A DNA stretch of 64,000 bases from CALFXN01 sp964451935. GTDB taxonomy: Bacteria; Synergistota; Synergistia; Synergistales; Aminobacteriaceae. This document shows positions 33,175 to 41,027 of this stretch, in pieces. The first letter of the stretch is position 1; each line of letters begins with the position of its first letter. The notes beneath the pieces are model-generated. The model ran no database searches and was not told the origin of the DNA. It saw only the letters and a list, made by a program, of their open reading frames with translations. The position numbers and the translations under genes were made by a program. Where the stretch lies: NCBI GenBank assembly GCA_964451935.1, contig CAYVKE010000005.1, forward strand, positions 1 to 64,000. The letters are read 5' to 3'.

Positions 33175-35028
33175 CTATTCCCCCTCCGTCGCAACGATGG
33201 CCCCATGGGGGCAGACATTCCGGCACACGCCGCAGGACACGCAGAAGCGTTCGTCGATGACGGCCTTTTTCTTCGCCTCGTCGAACACGAGCCCGGGGCA
33301 GTTGAAGAAATTGATGCAGAACTTGCACCCGACGCACGCATCGTGGTTCACCCGGACGGGGATCACATCCTGTTTCTGACGCAGCAGCATGCAGGGGTGC
33401 CGGAAGATGACGACGGCCGGAGTCTGATTCGCCTTCGCATGCTCCCACGCTTCCTTGATGACGTCCTTTCCGGCTTTCACGTCGTACGCCTTCACCGTCT
33501 TCACGAACGAAACGCCGCAGCCGCGGCAGACGCCCTCGATGTCGACGACCGCGCCATTGTCTCCCTTGCGGAGCTTGTCGCCGACGGCGGGGTTCGCCTG
33601 TCCGCCCGTCATGGCCGTGATGCCGTTGTCGAGAATCGCGAGCACGAGCGCGTGTCGGTTGTATACGGCGCTCACGAGCCCCGGGATTCCCATGTGGAAG
33701 AAGGTCGAGTCCCCGATCGTCGCGACGACGGGCTTCGGGTCCATGCCGCTCGCCTTCTGCGCCATGAAGAAGCCGGACGAGATCGTGACGGAGGCTCCCA
33801 TGTCGATGACGGCGTCGACGCCCTTCTGGTTGATCCCGAGCGTGTAACATCCGATATCCGACGGATTGATCGCCGCCGGCAGGGACTGCCGGATCGAGAA
33901 GAAGCTCGCGCGATGCGGGCATCCGGGGCAGAGCATCGGCTTCCGGGGAGTGATGCGCAGTTCCTCGAGCGCGGCCTTGAGATTCGCATCCGCCGCTGCG
34001 GTCTCCTTTCCGCCGAGGACCTTCACGAGAAGTTCCTCGACAACTTCCGGCAGCAGTTCGCCCGCGCCCGGAACGACCTTGTTCCATCGTCCCCGGACCT
34101 TCGTACGGTCAGGAAGCTGCATCTCCATGACCGGGTACGTTTCCTCGAGAATGAGGACTTTCTCATGACGGTCGATGAAATCCATCGCCATGCGAACCGG
34201 AAGCGGGTAGGGCGTCCCGATCTTGAGAACGTCGATATCGTCACGGTTCCAGCTCTTGAGGATATCCATCACGACGGAGAACTGAACGCCCGACGTAATC
34301 ACGCCGAGTTTCGCGGGGCGCGCCGCCTTCACTTCGTAGTTGTACTTCGCGTAGTCCTTCTCGAATTCCTCGCGGATCGCGTCGTTCTTCGCGTTGAGCT
34401 TCGGGTGGTTGATCTTGACGCCTGCAGGAAGGCAGGTCCAACGCAGAGGATCCTTCTCGAAACGGAACCCCTGATCCTTCGCGATGATGTCGCCGAGTTC
34501 GACGTCCTGGCGGCAGTGATCGACGCGGACGCTCGGGCGGAGCATCGTGATGATGTTGTGTTTCTCGGAGAGATCGAACGCGTCGAAGACCATCGCCTTC
34601 GCCTCGACGGCGTCGCAGGGATCGAAGCACGGAATCTTCGCGAACATCGCGAAGAACCGGCTGTCCTGCTCGGTCTGGGAGCTGTGGGGGCCCGGATCGT
34701 CGGCGCAGATCAGCAGCATCCCGCTCCTGAGGTCGAAGTGCGCCGCGCTCATGAACGGGTCGGCCGCGACGTTCAGGCCCACCTGTTTCATGACGGCGCA
34801 GGAGCGGACCCCGGTAAAGGCCGCGCTGACCGCCATCTCGAACGCGACCTTCTCGTTGACGCCCCATTCGACCACGGTTTTTGCGCCCAGTTCGTCGGCG
34901 TACCCCGCAATCGCGGGGAGAATTTCCGACGACGGTGTTCCGGGATAGGCCGCCGCGACGAGGCACCCAGCCTCGACGACACCCCGGGCGATCGCTTCAT
35001 TTCCTAACAGAATCGCACGTGTACTCAC
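33175..35028 (-). CDS. iorA: Indolepyruvate:ferredoxin oxidoreductase, alpha subunit
   Basis: 617-aa subunit carrying thiamine diphosphate and Fe-S clusters. It has an N-terminal pyrimidine-binding domain (AAYPGTPSSE), the CPGCPHRASFF motif, the TPP motif GDSTFFHMGIPGLVSAVYN with LDNGITAMTGGQ, and two C-terminal 4Fe-4S motifs (CVGCKFCINFFNCPG and CVSCGVCRNVCPHG). The likely start is GTG 35028, ten bases after GGAGGT; ATG 35046 has no Shine-Dalgarno. Either way the 5' end lies inside ybgC. Confidence 0.93.
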   Translation of the reverse strand: MSTRAILLGNEAIARGVVEAGCLVAAAYPGTPSSEILPAIAGYADELGAKTVVEWGVNEKVAFEMAVSAAFTGVRSCAVMKQVGLNVAADPFMSAAHFDLRSGMLLICADDPGPHSSQTEQDSRFFAMFAKIPCFDPCDAVEAKAMVFDAFDLSEKHNIITMLRPSVRVDHCRQDVELGDIIAKDQGFRFEKDPLRWTCLPAGVKINHPKLNAKNDAIREEFEKDYAKYNYEVKAARPAKLGVITSGVQFSVVMDILKSWNRDDIDVLKIGTPYPLPVRMAMDFIDRHEKVLILEETYPVMEMQLPDRTKVRGRWNKVVPGAGELLPEVVEELLVKVLGGKETAAADANLKAALEELRITPRKPMLCPGCPHRASFFSIRQSLPAAINPSDIGCYTLGINQKGVDAVIDMGASVTISSGFFMAQKASGMDPKPVVATIGDSTFFHMGIPGLVSAVYNRHALVLAILDNGITAMTGGQANPAVGDKLRKGDNGAVVDIEGVCRGCGVSFVKTVKAYDVKAGKDVIKEAWEHAKANQTPAVVIFRHPCMLLRQKQDVIPVRVNHDACVGCKFCINFFNCPGLVFDEAKKKAVIDERFCVSCGVCRNVCPHGAIVATEGE

Positions 35029-35443
35029 CGTTTTCGCCACCTCCATCTCGAGAGTCAATCTGCTTCCTGATCCAATCCGCCATGGGATTACCGCCTCGTA
35101 TGATTTTGCCCGAAACGCTTGCGAAGACGTGTTTCGTCCACCCCTCGGCGACAAGCCTGCCGTCGCTTTTCCGGAGGATGCGGCACCGGAACGAGAGAGA
35201 TGCGGGGGTCAGTTCGCCGAAGCTCGTGCACACGACGATCTCCTCGTCGTACCGGACGGAATGCTTGTACCGACAGTGCGCCTCAACAACGGGAAGAAGG
35301 ATCCCCTCCCGTTCCCACGCCTCGTACGGACGCCCCAGGACACGGCAGAGTTCCGTCCGCCCGACCTCGAACCACGTCAGATAATTCGCGTAATACGCGA
35401 CGCCCATCTGGTCTGTCTCGCCATACCGGACGCGTAACGTCAC
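34997..35443 (-). CDS. ybgC: YbgC-family acyl-CoA thioesterase
   Basis: 148-aa hot-dog-fold thioesterase. The signature VRYGETDQMGVAYYANYLTWFEVGRTE begins near residue 5, containing the catalytic Asp (TDQMG). GTG at 35443 has AGGGAAG seven bases upstream and gives the family-standard N-terminus. An ATG at 35497 would lie at the predicted transcript 5' end. The 3' end overlaps iorA by 32 bp. A thioesterase beside a CoA-ester-producing oxidoreductase may hydrolyse excess aryl-acetyl-CoA (inference). Confidence 0.85.
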   Translation of the reverse strand: MTLRVRYGETDQMGVAYYANYLTWFEVGRTELCRVLGRPYEAWEREGILLPVVEAHCRYKHSVRYDEEIVVCTSFGELTPASLSFRCRILRKSDGRLVAEGWTKHVFASVSGKIIRGGNPMADWIRKQIDSRDGGGENGEYTCDSVRK

Positions 35444-35505
35444 CGGAACTTCCCTGTGCAGAAGACGTCCCCCCATTCGCAACGAAATACCCTTCATCGT
35501 CTGAA

Positions 35506-35511
35506 ATTATA
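35506..35511 (-). promoter_or_regulatory. -10 element upstream of ybgC-iorAB
   Basis: A perfect TATAAT on the minus strand (35511-35506) with the expected start near 35499. No convincing -35 is seen 16-18 bp upstream. Confidence 0.4.
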
Positions 35512-35565
35512 TACCATAAGGAGGAAAATTTATATTCATTCCTGAGATGCCCGTCGAGGGTTCGT

Positions 35566-36000
35566 TCACTTCTTCGCGGCGGGCGAACACTCCCTGAGAT
35601 GCGCGCGCATGATGCAGTCATTGCGGACGACGTCGAATCCGGCTTCGAGAAACGAACGTTCGCTCGCATCGTCCTCCGCCCCCGGCTGCATCCACACGAC
35701 CGGTTTCCGCGGGCCGTCCATCGCGCGCAGCGAAGCCAGCACCGCCCCGTGTCCCTTCGCCGAGACGAACAGCGCCACGATATCGGGTGCGACCGGAAGC
35801 TCCAGCAAATCGGCGCAGCATGGCAAACCAAGGATCTCTCCCCCGGCATACTGCGGGTTGACCGGAAAGACCCGGAATCCGTGCGCGATGCAGTATTGCA
35901 TCACCCCGAATACGGGACGATCCTCCTTCGGGGACGCGCCGGCCATGGCGACGGATGACGGGCGACACACGTACTCGCGAACGATTTCGTCCTTCGACAT
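35566..36000 (-). CDS. CoA-binding domain protein (YccU type)
   Basis: 144-aa stand-alone CoA-binding Rossmann domain: SVAMAGASPKEDRPVFGVMQYCIAHGFRVFPVNP, split around residues 17-50, then PDIVALFVSAKG and KPVVWMQPGAEDD. Proteins of this type bind CoA or acyl-CoA; their function is unsettled. ATG at 36000 is nine bases after GGGAGG, whereas the ATG at 36009 touches it. It is followed by a short gene-free gap before ybgC. Confidence 0.88.
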   Translation of the reverse strand: MSKDEIVREYVCRPSSVAMAGASPKEDRPVFGVMQYCIAHGFRVFPVNPQYAGGEILGLPCCADLLELPVAPDIVALFVSAKGHGAVLASLRAMDGPRKPVVWMQPGAEDDASERSFLEAGFDVVRNDCIMRAHLRECSPAAKK

Positions 36001-36114
36001 CGATCTCATCCTCCCGGAAAATCAAATCGGCCCCGGAACACCGGAAAGTATCTCACATCGGCGTTTCCGCCGCGACTTCTCGACTCCATAGTGGCGGCTC
36101 CCTCGGGAATTTTG

Positions 36115-36120
36115 TATAAT
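36115..36120 (+). promoter_or_regulatory. -10 element for tRNA-Ser
   Basis: Perfect TATAAT at 36115-36120, ending 10 bp before the tRNA. The matching -35 region is GC-rich and poor. Confidence 0.45.
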
Positions 36121-36130
36121 GGCTTTGGCT

Positions 36131-36217
36131 GGAGGGCTGGCCGAGTGGTCTATGGCGGTTGACTTGAAATCAATTGTGCTTTCAGCACCAGGGGTTCGAA
36201 TCCTCTGCCCTCCGCCA
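36131..36217 (+). tRNA. tRNA-Ser(UGA)
   Basis: 87-nt class II tRNA with encoded CCA. The acceptor GGAGGGC (36131-36137) pairs with GCCCTCC (36207-36213), the discriminator is G, and CCA is 36215-36217. The anticodon TGA is at 36165-36167, in a CTTGAAA loop. It has a long variable arm and a normal GGTTCGAATCC T-loop region. It stands alone; the tRNA-Ser 3' end is a common integration site, and the sequence after it is compositionally odd. Confidence 0.97.
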
Positions 36218-36843
36218 TCCTTGCAAATACTGAATGGTCAGCACAAGAAAAGTTGCACGTGAAACGAGAAAACTCGATGAATCAATCGTGGTATCACCAC
36301 GGTTAATCTACCTCCTGCACTACCTCGATGCTATCAGGAAGCTCCCATATGCGACTCTGCGTGCGCATCGCGCTCTTCTCTCCGACGCCTCTCGCCCAAT
36401 GAATCTCCAATTCGTCGGTGATTTTCTTTCGGAGGACATAAATGTCCTTGCTTTCTTGCCTGTCGTCCATCGGGCGCAGTCTGATTCCAATGGTCCGAAG
36501 CGCCGCGACCGGCAGCAGCGTCCCCTCCTCGCGACATCCTCGGGCTGATTGCACATATTGACGAGAACCGCCGGAGACATCGCCTTCACAGTGTCACGAA
36601 CCGTCCCTTCAACGAATGCTCCGCCGCTTCGCCTCATAACGGGCGTACATGACGCGCGGCAATCGTCTTCGTCCCGTCGAAATTTCGAAAAAACGCGTCG
36701 CGGGTGAAGATGGTCGCTGTAAGAAGCCGACATCACACACGTAACGCATTCAAAAAATCGTTCAGTGTTTCATATAATATGCGTATAAATTACTGTTTTT
36801 ATAGGACAAAATTTTGCCATCGTTCAAAATACGCCGTTTTTGG
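36218..36843. other. Gene-poor, lower-GC region after tRNA-Ser
   Basis: About 620 bp with AT-rich stretches (notably 36740-36840) and no frame that looks like an intact gene. A minus-strand frame with one possible frameshift is listed separately. A perfect TATAAT at 36773-36778 (+) lacks a good -35. No CRISPR, tRNA-end duplicate or clear attachment-site repeat was seen by eye. Confidence 0.6.
36303..36736 (-). pseudogene. Possible decayed coding remnant
   Basis: Two overlapping minus-strand frames read plausibly if joined: an upstream part (VRDTVKAMSPAVLVNMCNQP) in one frame and a downstream part (RTIGIRLRPMDDRQESK, then LRKKITDELEIHWARG) in the next. The switch would be near 36520-36540. 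No family is recognised. The location next to a tRNA gene fits a leftover of an integrated element, but an accidental pair of open frames cannot be excluded. Confidence 0.25.
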
Positions 36844-36872
36844 TTGACGCCGGGAAGAATTTGAGGCATAAT
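36844..36872 (+). promoter_or_regulatory. Strong sigma-70-type promoter
   Basis: TTGACG (36844-36849), exactly 17 bp, then CATAAT (36867-36872). Transcription would begin near 36879. The new RNA starts with a GACTC-GAAA-GAGTC hairpin (36877-36890), a GNRA tetraloop that could stabilise the 5' end. Confidence 0.6.
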
Positions 36873-36979
36873 CCATGACTCGAAAGAGTCTTGAGACTCG
36901 ATTATTTATTCTGAATATGCTACCTTATGTACCATACCCGCTGCACAAAACGGCACCGAAGATTGGGAGGACACGAGAT

Positions 36980-37354
36980 ATGACGACCCTTGTTTCAGGC
37001 GCTCTGGTTGAACGGGCAAAGCCCTTCATCCGTTTTCTGTATTTTTCGGATTACAGCTCCCTCACCTTTCTTGGAGACACGATCATCGCAATCAACAGGA
37101 AGGTGCGCATCTCCACCGACGAACTCACCGAAGCGGAACGCTGGTGCGACGAGCATGGAGAATTCAAGTCGTTTTCGGGGGAAACCTCCGAAATGGAGTC
37201 TCTCCTGAAACGTCTTGAATCCGGAAAATGGAAGGAACCGCCCGAAGCTGTCGCTGACCCTGACGTCGTAGCGCTCCCCGCATGCAGGATAGAGGAAGGA
37301 GAACTGGAGCCTTCGGATTTCTTCCTCTTCTCTTCTCCGAGACAAAGCCTTTAG
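36980..37354 (+). CDS. Orphan 124-aa protein of unknown function
   Basis: Not recognised. ATG at 36980 is nine bases after GGGAGG. An upstream in-frame ATG (36875) would precede the predicted transcript start. The product has no signal peptide or membrane helix. Residues 13-45 read as a beta-rich module (FIRFLYFSDYSSLTFLGDTI), a helical acidic part follows (TDELTEAERWCDEHG, LLKRLESGKWKEPPE), and the end is acidic. About 100 nt of 5' leader. GC is lower than its neighbours, suggesting transfer. Confidence 0.65.
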   Translation: MTTLVSGALVERAKPFIRFLYFSDYSSLTFLGDTIIAINRKVRISTDELTEAERWCDEHGEFKSFSGETSEMESLLKRLESGKWKEPPEAVADPDVVALPACRIEEGELEPSDFFLFSSPRQSL

Positions 37355-37478
37355 GCCCCACCGAAATATCGCAACGACCGCTCCGCGCGGCGCCCGTTCC
37401 CGCATCCCGGACGCCGTGCGGAGCGTTTTCCCGTCGCCGCAGGCGTTCAAACCCGTCAAACCAAAAGGAGAGTGCGTC

Positions 37479-38375
37479 ATGAAACGCGACAAATGGACCC
37501 TGTACGTGTCTCTGGTGGTTTTTCTCATGCTTCTCCCTGCGGCCGCCCCGGCCGCGCAGCACAACGCAACGGGCCCCGGGACGCTGCGGATTGCGTATTC
37601 GGATACCGGCTCCGGCGGTATCCCCGTTCTTCTGGTCCACGGATGGAGTTGCGACGGCTCGTTCTGGTCGCGGCAGACAGAAGCGCTCTCGAAACGCCAT
37701 CGCGTCATCGTCATGGATCTTCCGGGTCACGGACGCAGTTCGGCGCCCCGGGTCGCATACACCCGCGATCTCCTTGTCGACTCCGTTTCCCTCGTCCTCG
37801 ACAAACTGCGCATCCAACGGGCCGTGCTCGTCGGGCACAGCCTGGGATGGGACGTCGTACGGGCCTTTGCGCTCAGGCGCCCGGAACGGGTCGCCGCGCT
37901 GGTCAACGTGGACGGGGCCTATTGCCGCGTTCCGCGGACTTCGGAAGAACGCGTCGTCCTTGAAAAGCTTTTCGCAAGGTTCAGCGCGCCCTTCGCGGAC
38001 ACGAACCCGGAATCCGTCGACAAGGCCCGCGCGTCGTTCATCGACACGCTCTTCGCTCCGGAAACGCCGGAACCGATGCGAAACTGGATCCGCTCCCGAA
38101 TGTCCGCGACAGCGCCGCACGTCGCGCGAAGCGCGATGCTCGAATTCCTGCGTCTCGAGCGATGGACGGACACACGCCCGGTGAAGGTCCCGACGCTTGC
38201 GGTCTACGCGGAATACACGGCGCGTCAGGAGCTGCCCGGACACAGGGATTACCTGCGCGCGCTGAATCCCTCTCTGGAATACGAGGAATGGCCGGGGAGC
38301 GGACATTTCGTCATGACGGAGGACGCGGATCGCCTGAACCGGAGGCTTCTCGCGTTCCTGGAGTCCGTCAGGTAG
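37479..38375 (+). CDS. Exported alpha/beta hydrolase
   Basis: 298-aa hydrolase with an N-terminal signal peptide (about 1-27, cut near APA-AQ). HGWSCDGSFW forms the oxyanion loop (54-63), the nucleophile S121 lies in GHSLGW, and the His is H276 in GSGHFVM. The nucleophile elbow has Trp where most members have Gly. Substrate unknown; likely periplasmic. ATG behind AAGGAG. Its last 8 bp overlap the convergent sixA gene. Confidence 0.85.
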   Translation: MKRDKWTLYVSLVVFLMLLPAAAPAAQHNATGPGTLRIAYSDTGSGGIPVLLVHGWSCDGSFWSRQTEALSKRHRVIVMDLPGHGRSSAPRVAYTRDLLVDSVSLVLDKLRIQRAVLVGHSLGWDVVRAFALRRPERVAALVNVDGAYCRVPRTSEERVVLEKLFARFSAPFADTNPESVDKARASFIDTLFAPETPEPMRNWIRSRMSATAPHVARSAMLEFLRLERWTDTRPVKVPTLAVYAEYTARQELPGHRDYLRALNPSLEYEEWPGSGHFVMTEDADRLNRRLLAFLESVR

Positions 38376-38856
38376 ACAAACCGTTCCCGCTCGTCCGCGC
38401 AAGCGACGGAGCGAACAGAAAGCGGACGACCCACGCCCCGTAATCGATCCGTTCGAGACAGAGAACGCCTCCCGTTTCGAACGCGAACTGCGCCCGCTCC
38501 TGGTCCTTCGCGACCAGGAGCGAGGCGAGGCGCGGAAGAAACGGCATATGCCCGACAAGCACCATGTCCGTCCGCGCAAGCGCCGCTTCCATTCCCCACC
38601 CGTCCACCGGATCCTCCGGGGCGAGTCCTTTCCGGAGCTGCGCGGGAGGATGTCCGGGCAATCCGTTCGAGATGATCGCAGCCGTCTGCGTCGCGCGCGT
38701 TTTCTCGCTGTGCAGCAGGGCGACGGGCCGCGCCCCCGCGCGAAGCAGCGCGTCCGCGGCGAGCGACGCGCAGCGTTTTCCTTCCGGGGACAGCGGTTGC
38801 AGCGGATCGGCGGTCTTCGGCAGCGCCTCGCCATGACGAACGAGGAAAAGTCTCAT
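38368..38856 (-). CDS. sixA: SixA-type phosphohistidine phosphatase
   Basis: 162-aa histidine phosphatase. The RHG motif gives catalytic H8 (FLVRHGEALPK), the second His is in VLVGHMPFLPRLASLL, and SEKTRATQTA forms the phosphate pocket. SixA removes phosphate from histidine phosphotransfer proteins. ATG at 38856 behind GGCGGAAG; the gene is tail-to-tail with the hydrolase. Confidence 0.85.
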   Translation of the reverse strand: MRLFLVRHGEALPKTADPLQPLSPEGKRCASLAADALLRAGARPVALLHSEKTRATQTAAIISNGLPGHPPAQLRKGLAPEDPVDGWGMEAALARTDMVLVGHMPFLPRLASLLVAKDQERAQFAFETGGVLCLERIDYGAWVVRFLFAPSLARTSGNGLST

Positions 38857-38872
38857 GCTTCCGCCGCGGACC

Positions 38873-39991
38873 TCATCGCGACTTGCCCCGGCACAGGACG
38901 GGCCATTCATCCACGACCCGGGAATCCGAGACGAGATACATGACGTCGTACAGATTCGTCGTCGGACACGCATGGTTCGGGATGATCTCGATCCGGTCGC
39001 CGATGCGATAGTCCATAGCGGCTCCTTCGGGTATCTCGAAGGAGCCGTGTTCGTCGGAGAGCCTGTCCAGAAAGAGCTGCGGATGCGCCTTGACTCTGCC
39101 GTGTCCCTGCGCGCGCGTGATTCCTTCCGTCTGGACGTAATAGGTCAGCGCTTTCGTTCCCGCGTCGAGGACAACACGCGACGCGGTCGGCCGGCTGATG
39201 ACGGTCGCGAGAACCGTCTGCGCGCAATGCTCGTAGGTTCCAAGCACCTGCGCCTGATCCGCGTCCATGAAGACGTACGTTCCGGGACGGATTTCCGTGA
39301 CGCCGGGGAGGATGTCCGCAAGCATCAGCGAGGGCGTCGAACCGACCGAAATCTCTTCGACGTCGATCCCGTCATCGCGTATTCTGTCGGCTGTCCGGAG
39401 CATCTGCGTCTGACTCTCCCTGAAGATTTCCATGACCGATTGCGAATCCGCCGCGTCGTAGCTCTGCCCGTCGTGGGTATAGATCCCCCGGAACCGAAGC
39501 CCCGGGGCCCGCACGATGCGCCGCGCCAGGTCGAGCACGCCGTCTCCGGGGGGCATCCCCGTCCGGGGGTCTCCCGTGTCGACGTCCACGAGGACGTCCA
39601 GCCGAAAGGAGGCATCCCGGAACGCCTGCGAGAGGATATCCACGTGGACGGGATTGTCGGCTCCCACGGCAAGCCGGATCCCGGTCCCGGCAAGGGCGCG
39701 AAGGCGTCGAAGCTTGATGGGGCCGACGATCTCGTTCGCGATGAAGATATCCGTCAATCCCTCCCGCGCCATGACTTCCGCCTCTCCGAGCTTCGCGACG
39801 GTGATTCCCGCGGCGCCAAGTTCTTCCTGCCTTCGGGCGAGCGCCGGACACCGGTGCGTCTTCGTATGAGGCCGCAGCTTCACTCCGAAACGATCCGCCT
39901 TTTCCTGCATCCGCCGTAGGTTCCGCTCAAGTCGGTCCCTGTCGATAAGCAGGGACGGCGTGTCGATCGTCTCCAGGCTTCTTTCGGTCAT
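38873..39991 (-). CDS. DSD1/D-threonine aldolase-family PLP enzyme
   Basis: 372-aa fold-III PLP enzyme. The N-terminal alanine-racemase-like barrel has Schiff-base Lys K44 in RPHTKTHRCP, and the C-terminal domain has the metal-binding HACPTTN motif that marks D-serine dehydratase and D-threonine aldolase. It probably cleaves or dehydrates a beta-hydroxy D-amino acid. ATGs at 39997 and 39991 follow GGGAGGGA (4 and 10 bases); 40012 overlaps the azlD stop. Transcribed with azlCD. Confidence 0.85.
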   Translation of the reverse strand: MTERSLETIDTPSLLIDRDRLERNLRRMQEKADRFGVKLRPHTKTHRCPALARRQEELGAAGITVAKLGEAEVMAREGLTDIFIANEIVGPIKLRRLRALAGTGIRLAVGADNPVHVDILSQAFRDASFRLDVLVDVDTGDPRTGMPPGDGVLDLARRIVRAPGLRFRGIYTHDGQSYDAADSQSVMEIFRESQTQMLRTADRIRDDGIDVEEISVGSTPSLMLADILPGVTEIRPGTYVFMDADQAQVLGTYEHCAQTVLATVISRPTASRVVLDAGTKALTYYVQTEGITRAQGHGRVKAHPQLFLDRLSDEHGSFEIPEGAAMDYRIGDRIEIIPNHACPTTNLYDVMYLVSDSRVVDEWPVLCRGKSR

Positions 39992-40011
39992 CGTCATTCT
40001 CCCTCCCGTCA

Positions 40012-40314
40012 TTATCCGATAAACGACCGCAACAGGGCGACCGAGGCTGCGCCCGACGCCATCGCCGCCAGCGGACTGCCGCTGCGTCTCATGACGAATA
40101 TTGTGACAACGATACCACAGATTCCCTCGATCCCGGAATCCCTCATCGAATGGACCGTGAACGCGAGCATGATCGACGACGGGATCGCGTCGAGGACGCT
40201 TTTGATGCGGGAGTCGCCCCGAAGGCGTCGCGCGAGAAAAAGCCCTCCGAATCGCAGCAGGAAGGTTACGACCGAACAGGCGAGGATCACCGACAGTCCG
40301 TGCGCAAATGTCAT
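40012..40314 (-). CDS. azlD: AzlD-family branched-chain amino acid exporter subunit
   Basis: 100-aa membrane protein with three to four helices (LSVILACSVVTFLLRFGG; IPSSIMLAFTV; GIVVTIFVM). AzlD is the small partner of AzlC in amino-acid export. ATG at 40314 sits in a 4-bp overlap with azlC; a longer frame into azlC is a shadow. Confidence 0.9.
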   Translation of the reverse strand: MTFAHGLSVILACSVVTFLLRFGGLFLARRLRGDSRIKSVLDAIPSSIMLAFTVHSMRDSGIEGICGIVVTIFVMRRSGSPLAAMASGAASVALLRSFIG

Positions 40315-40985
40315 GAGCGGCGCGTCCCCTTCCAGCCCCGCGCTCCCGCGCCGGCCAGCCCTCCCGCGAGCACGCTCCAGCTCCCGCCGAACACGAAATC
40401 GACGGCCGCGGTCACCGAGGCGGCCACGATCAACGGAAGCAGATCTTCCTTCCCCTTCCAGAGGGAGACGACAAGCGCCGCAAACAGCGCGGGGAAGGCG
40501 AAGTCGAGTCCGAAACGTTCCGGCGCAGGAATCCGCCCGCCCGCGAGGCTGCCTGCAAGGGATCCCGCCAGCCAGGAGAGCATCAGCGCAATCCCGCCGG
40601 CCAGAAGGATATCCGCCTTTTCCGACTCTCCTGCCTGCGCCGCCATGGCGACGGCCCAGTTTTCGTCCGCGACCAGATGCGCCCGGAGCATGCGTTGAGC
40701 GAGCGGTTTTCCGGCGAGCAACGGTTCCACGGAGGCGCAGATCAGCAGATACCGCAGATTCATAGAAGCGACCGCGCCGAGAACGGTCCAAAGCGACGCG
40801 CTCCCCCACATGTCGACGATGACGAACTGCGCGGATCCGGAGAACACCAGAACCCCCATCAGCGCGACCAGAGAGGCCGGAACACCCTTCGCCGCGGCGA
40901 GGACTCCGAAGACGCCTGCGTACGCGAACACGCCGACGCAGATCGGAACACACAGGGAAACCCCTTTTCGAACGCTTTCCCGCAT
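40311..40985 (-). CDS. azlC: AzlC-family branched-chain amino acid exporter subunit
   Basis: 224-aa permease with six to seven predicted helices. The family stretch FGVLAAAKGVPASLVALMGV-type N-terminus, GSAQFVIVDM and NLRYLLI are present. With AzlD it exports branched-chain and related amino acids. It starts 42 bp after the AraC-type regulator that probably controls it. Confidence 0.92.
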   Translation of the reverse strand: MRESVRKGVSLCVPICVGVFAYAGVFGVLAAAKGVPASLVALMGVLVFSGSAQFVIVDMWGSASLWTVLGAVASMNLRYLLICASVEPLLAGKPLAQRMLRAHLVADENWAVAMAAQAGESEKADILLAGGIALMLSWLAGSLAGSLAGGRIPAPERFGLDFAFPALFAALVVSLWKGKEDLLPLIVAASVTAAVDFVFGGSWSVLAGGLAGAGARGWKGTRRS

Positions 40986-41027
40986 GACATCACCCCCACG
41001 ACCGCAGGCTACACGACGAAAAGCGTT

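Noticed and set aside
32395..35007. Long plus-strand open frame (about 870 codons) opposite iorAB
   Set aside because: It is antisense to iorB and iorA, which have clear motifs; the frame is Arg/Asp/His-rich as expected of a reverse-strand shadow in high-GC DNA and has no recognisable domain.
35521..35600. Plus-strand AAGGAGG followed by an ATG at about 35547
   Set aside because: The frame closes after 16 codons and nothing downstream on that strand is a gene; judged accidental.
36115..36217. tRNA followed by an integrase-type island
   Set aside because: No integrase gene or duplicated tRNA end was found; only composition and a possible gene remnant support an island, so it is reported as a hypothesis.
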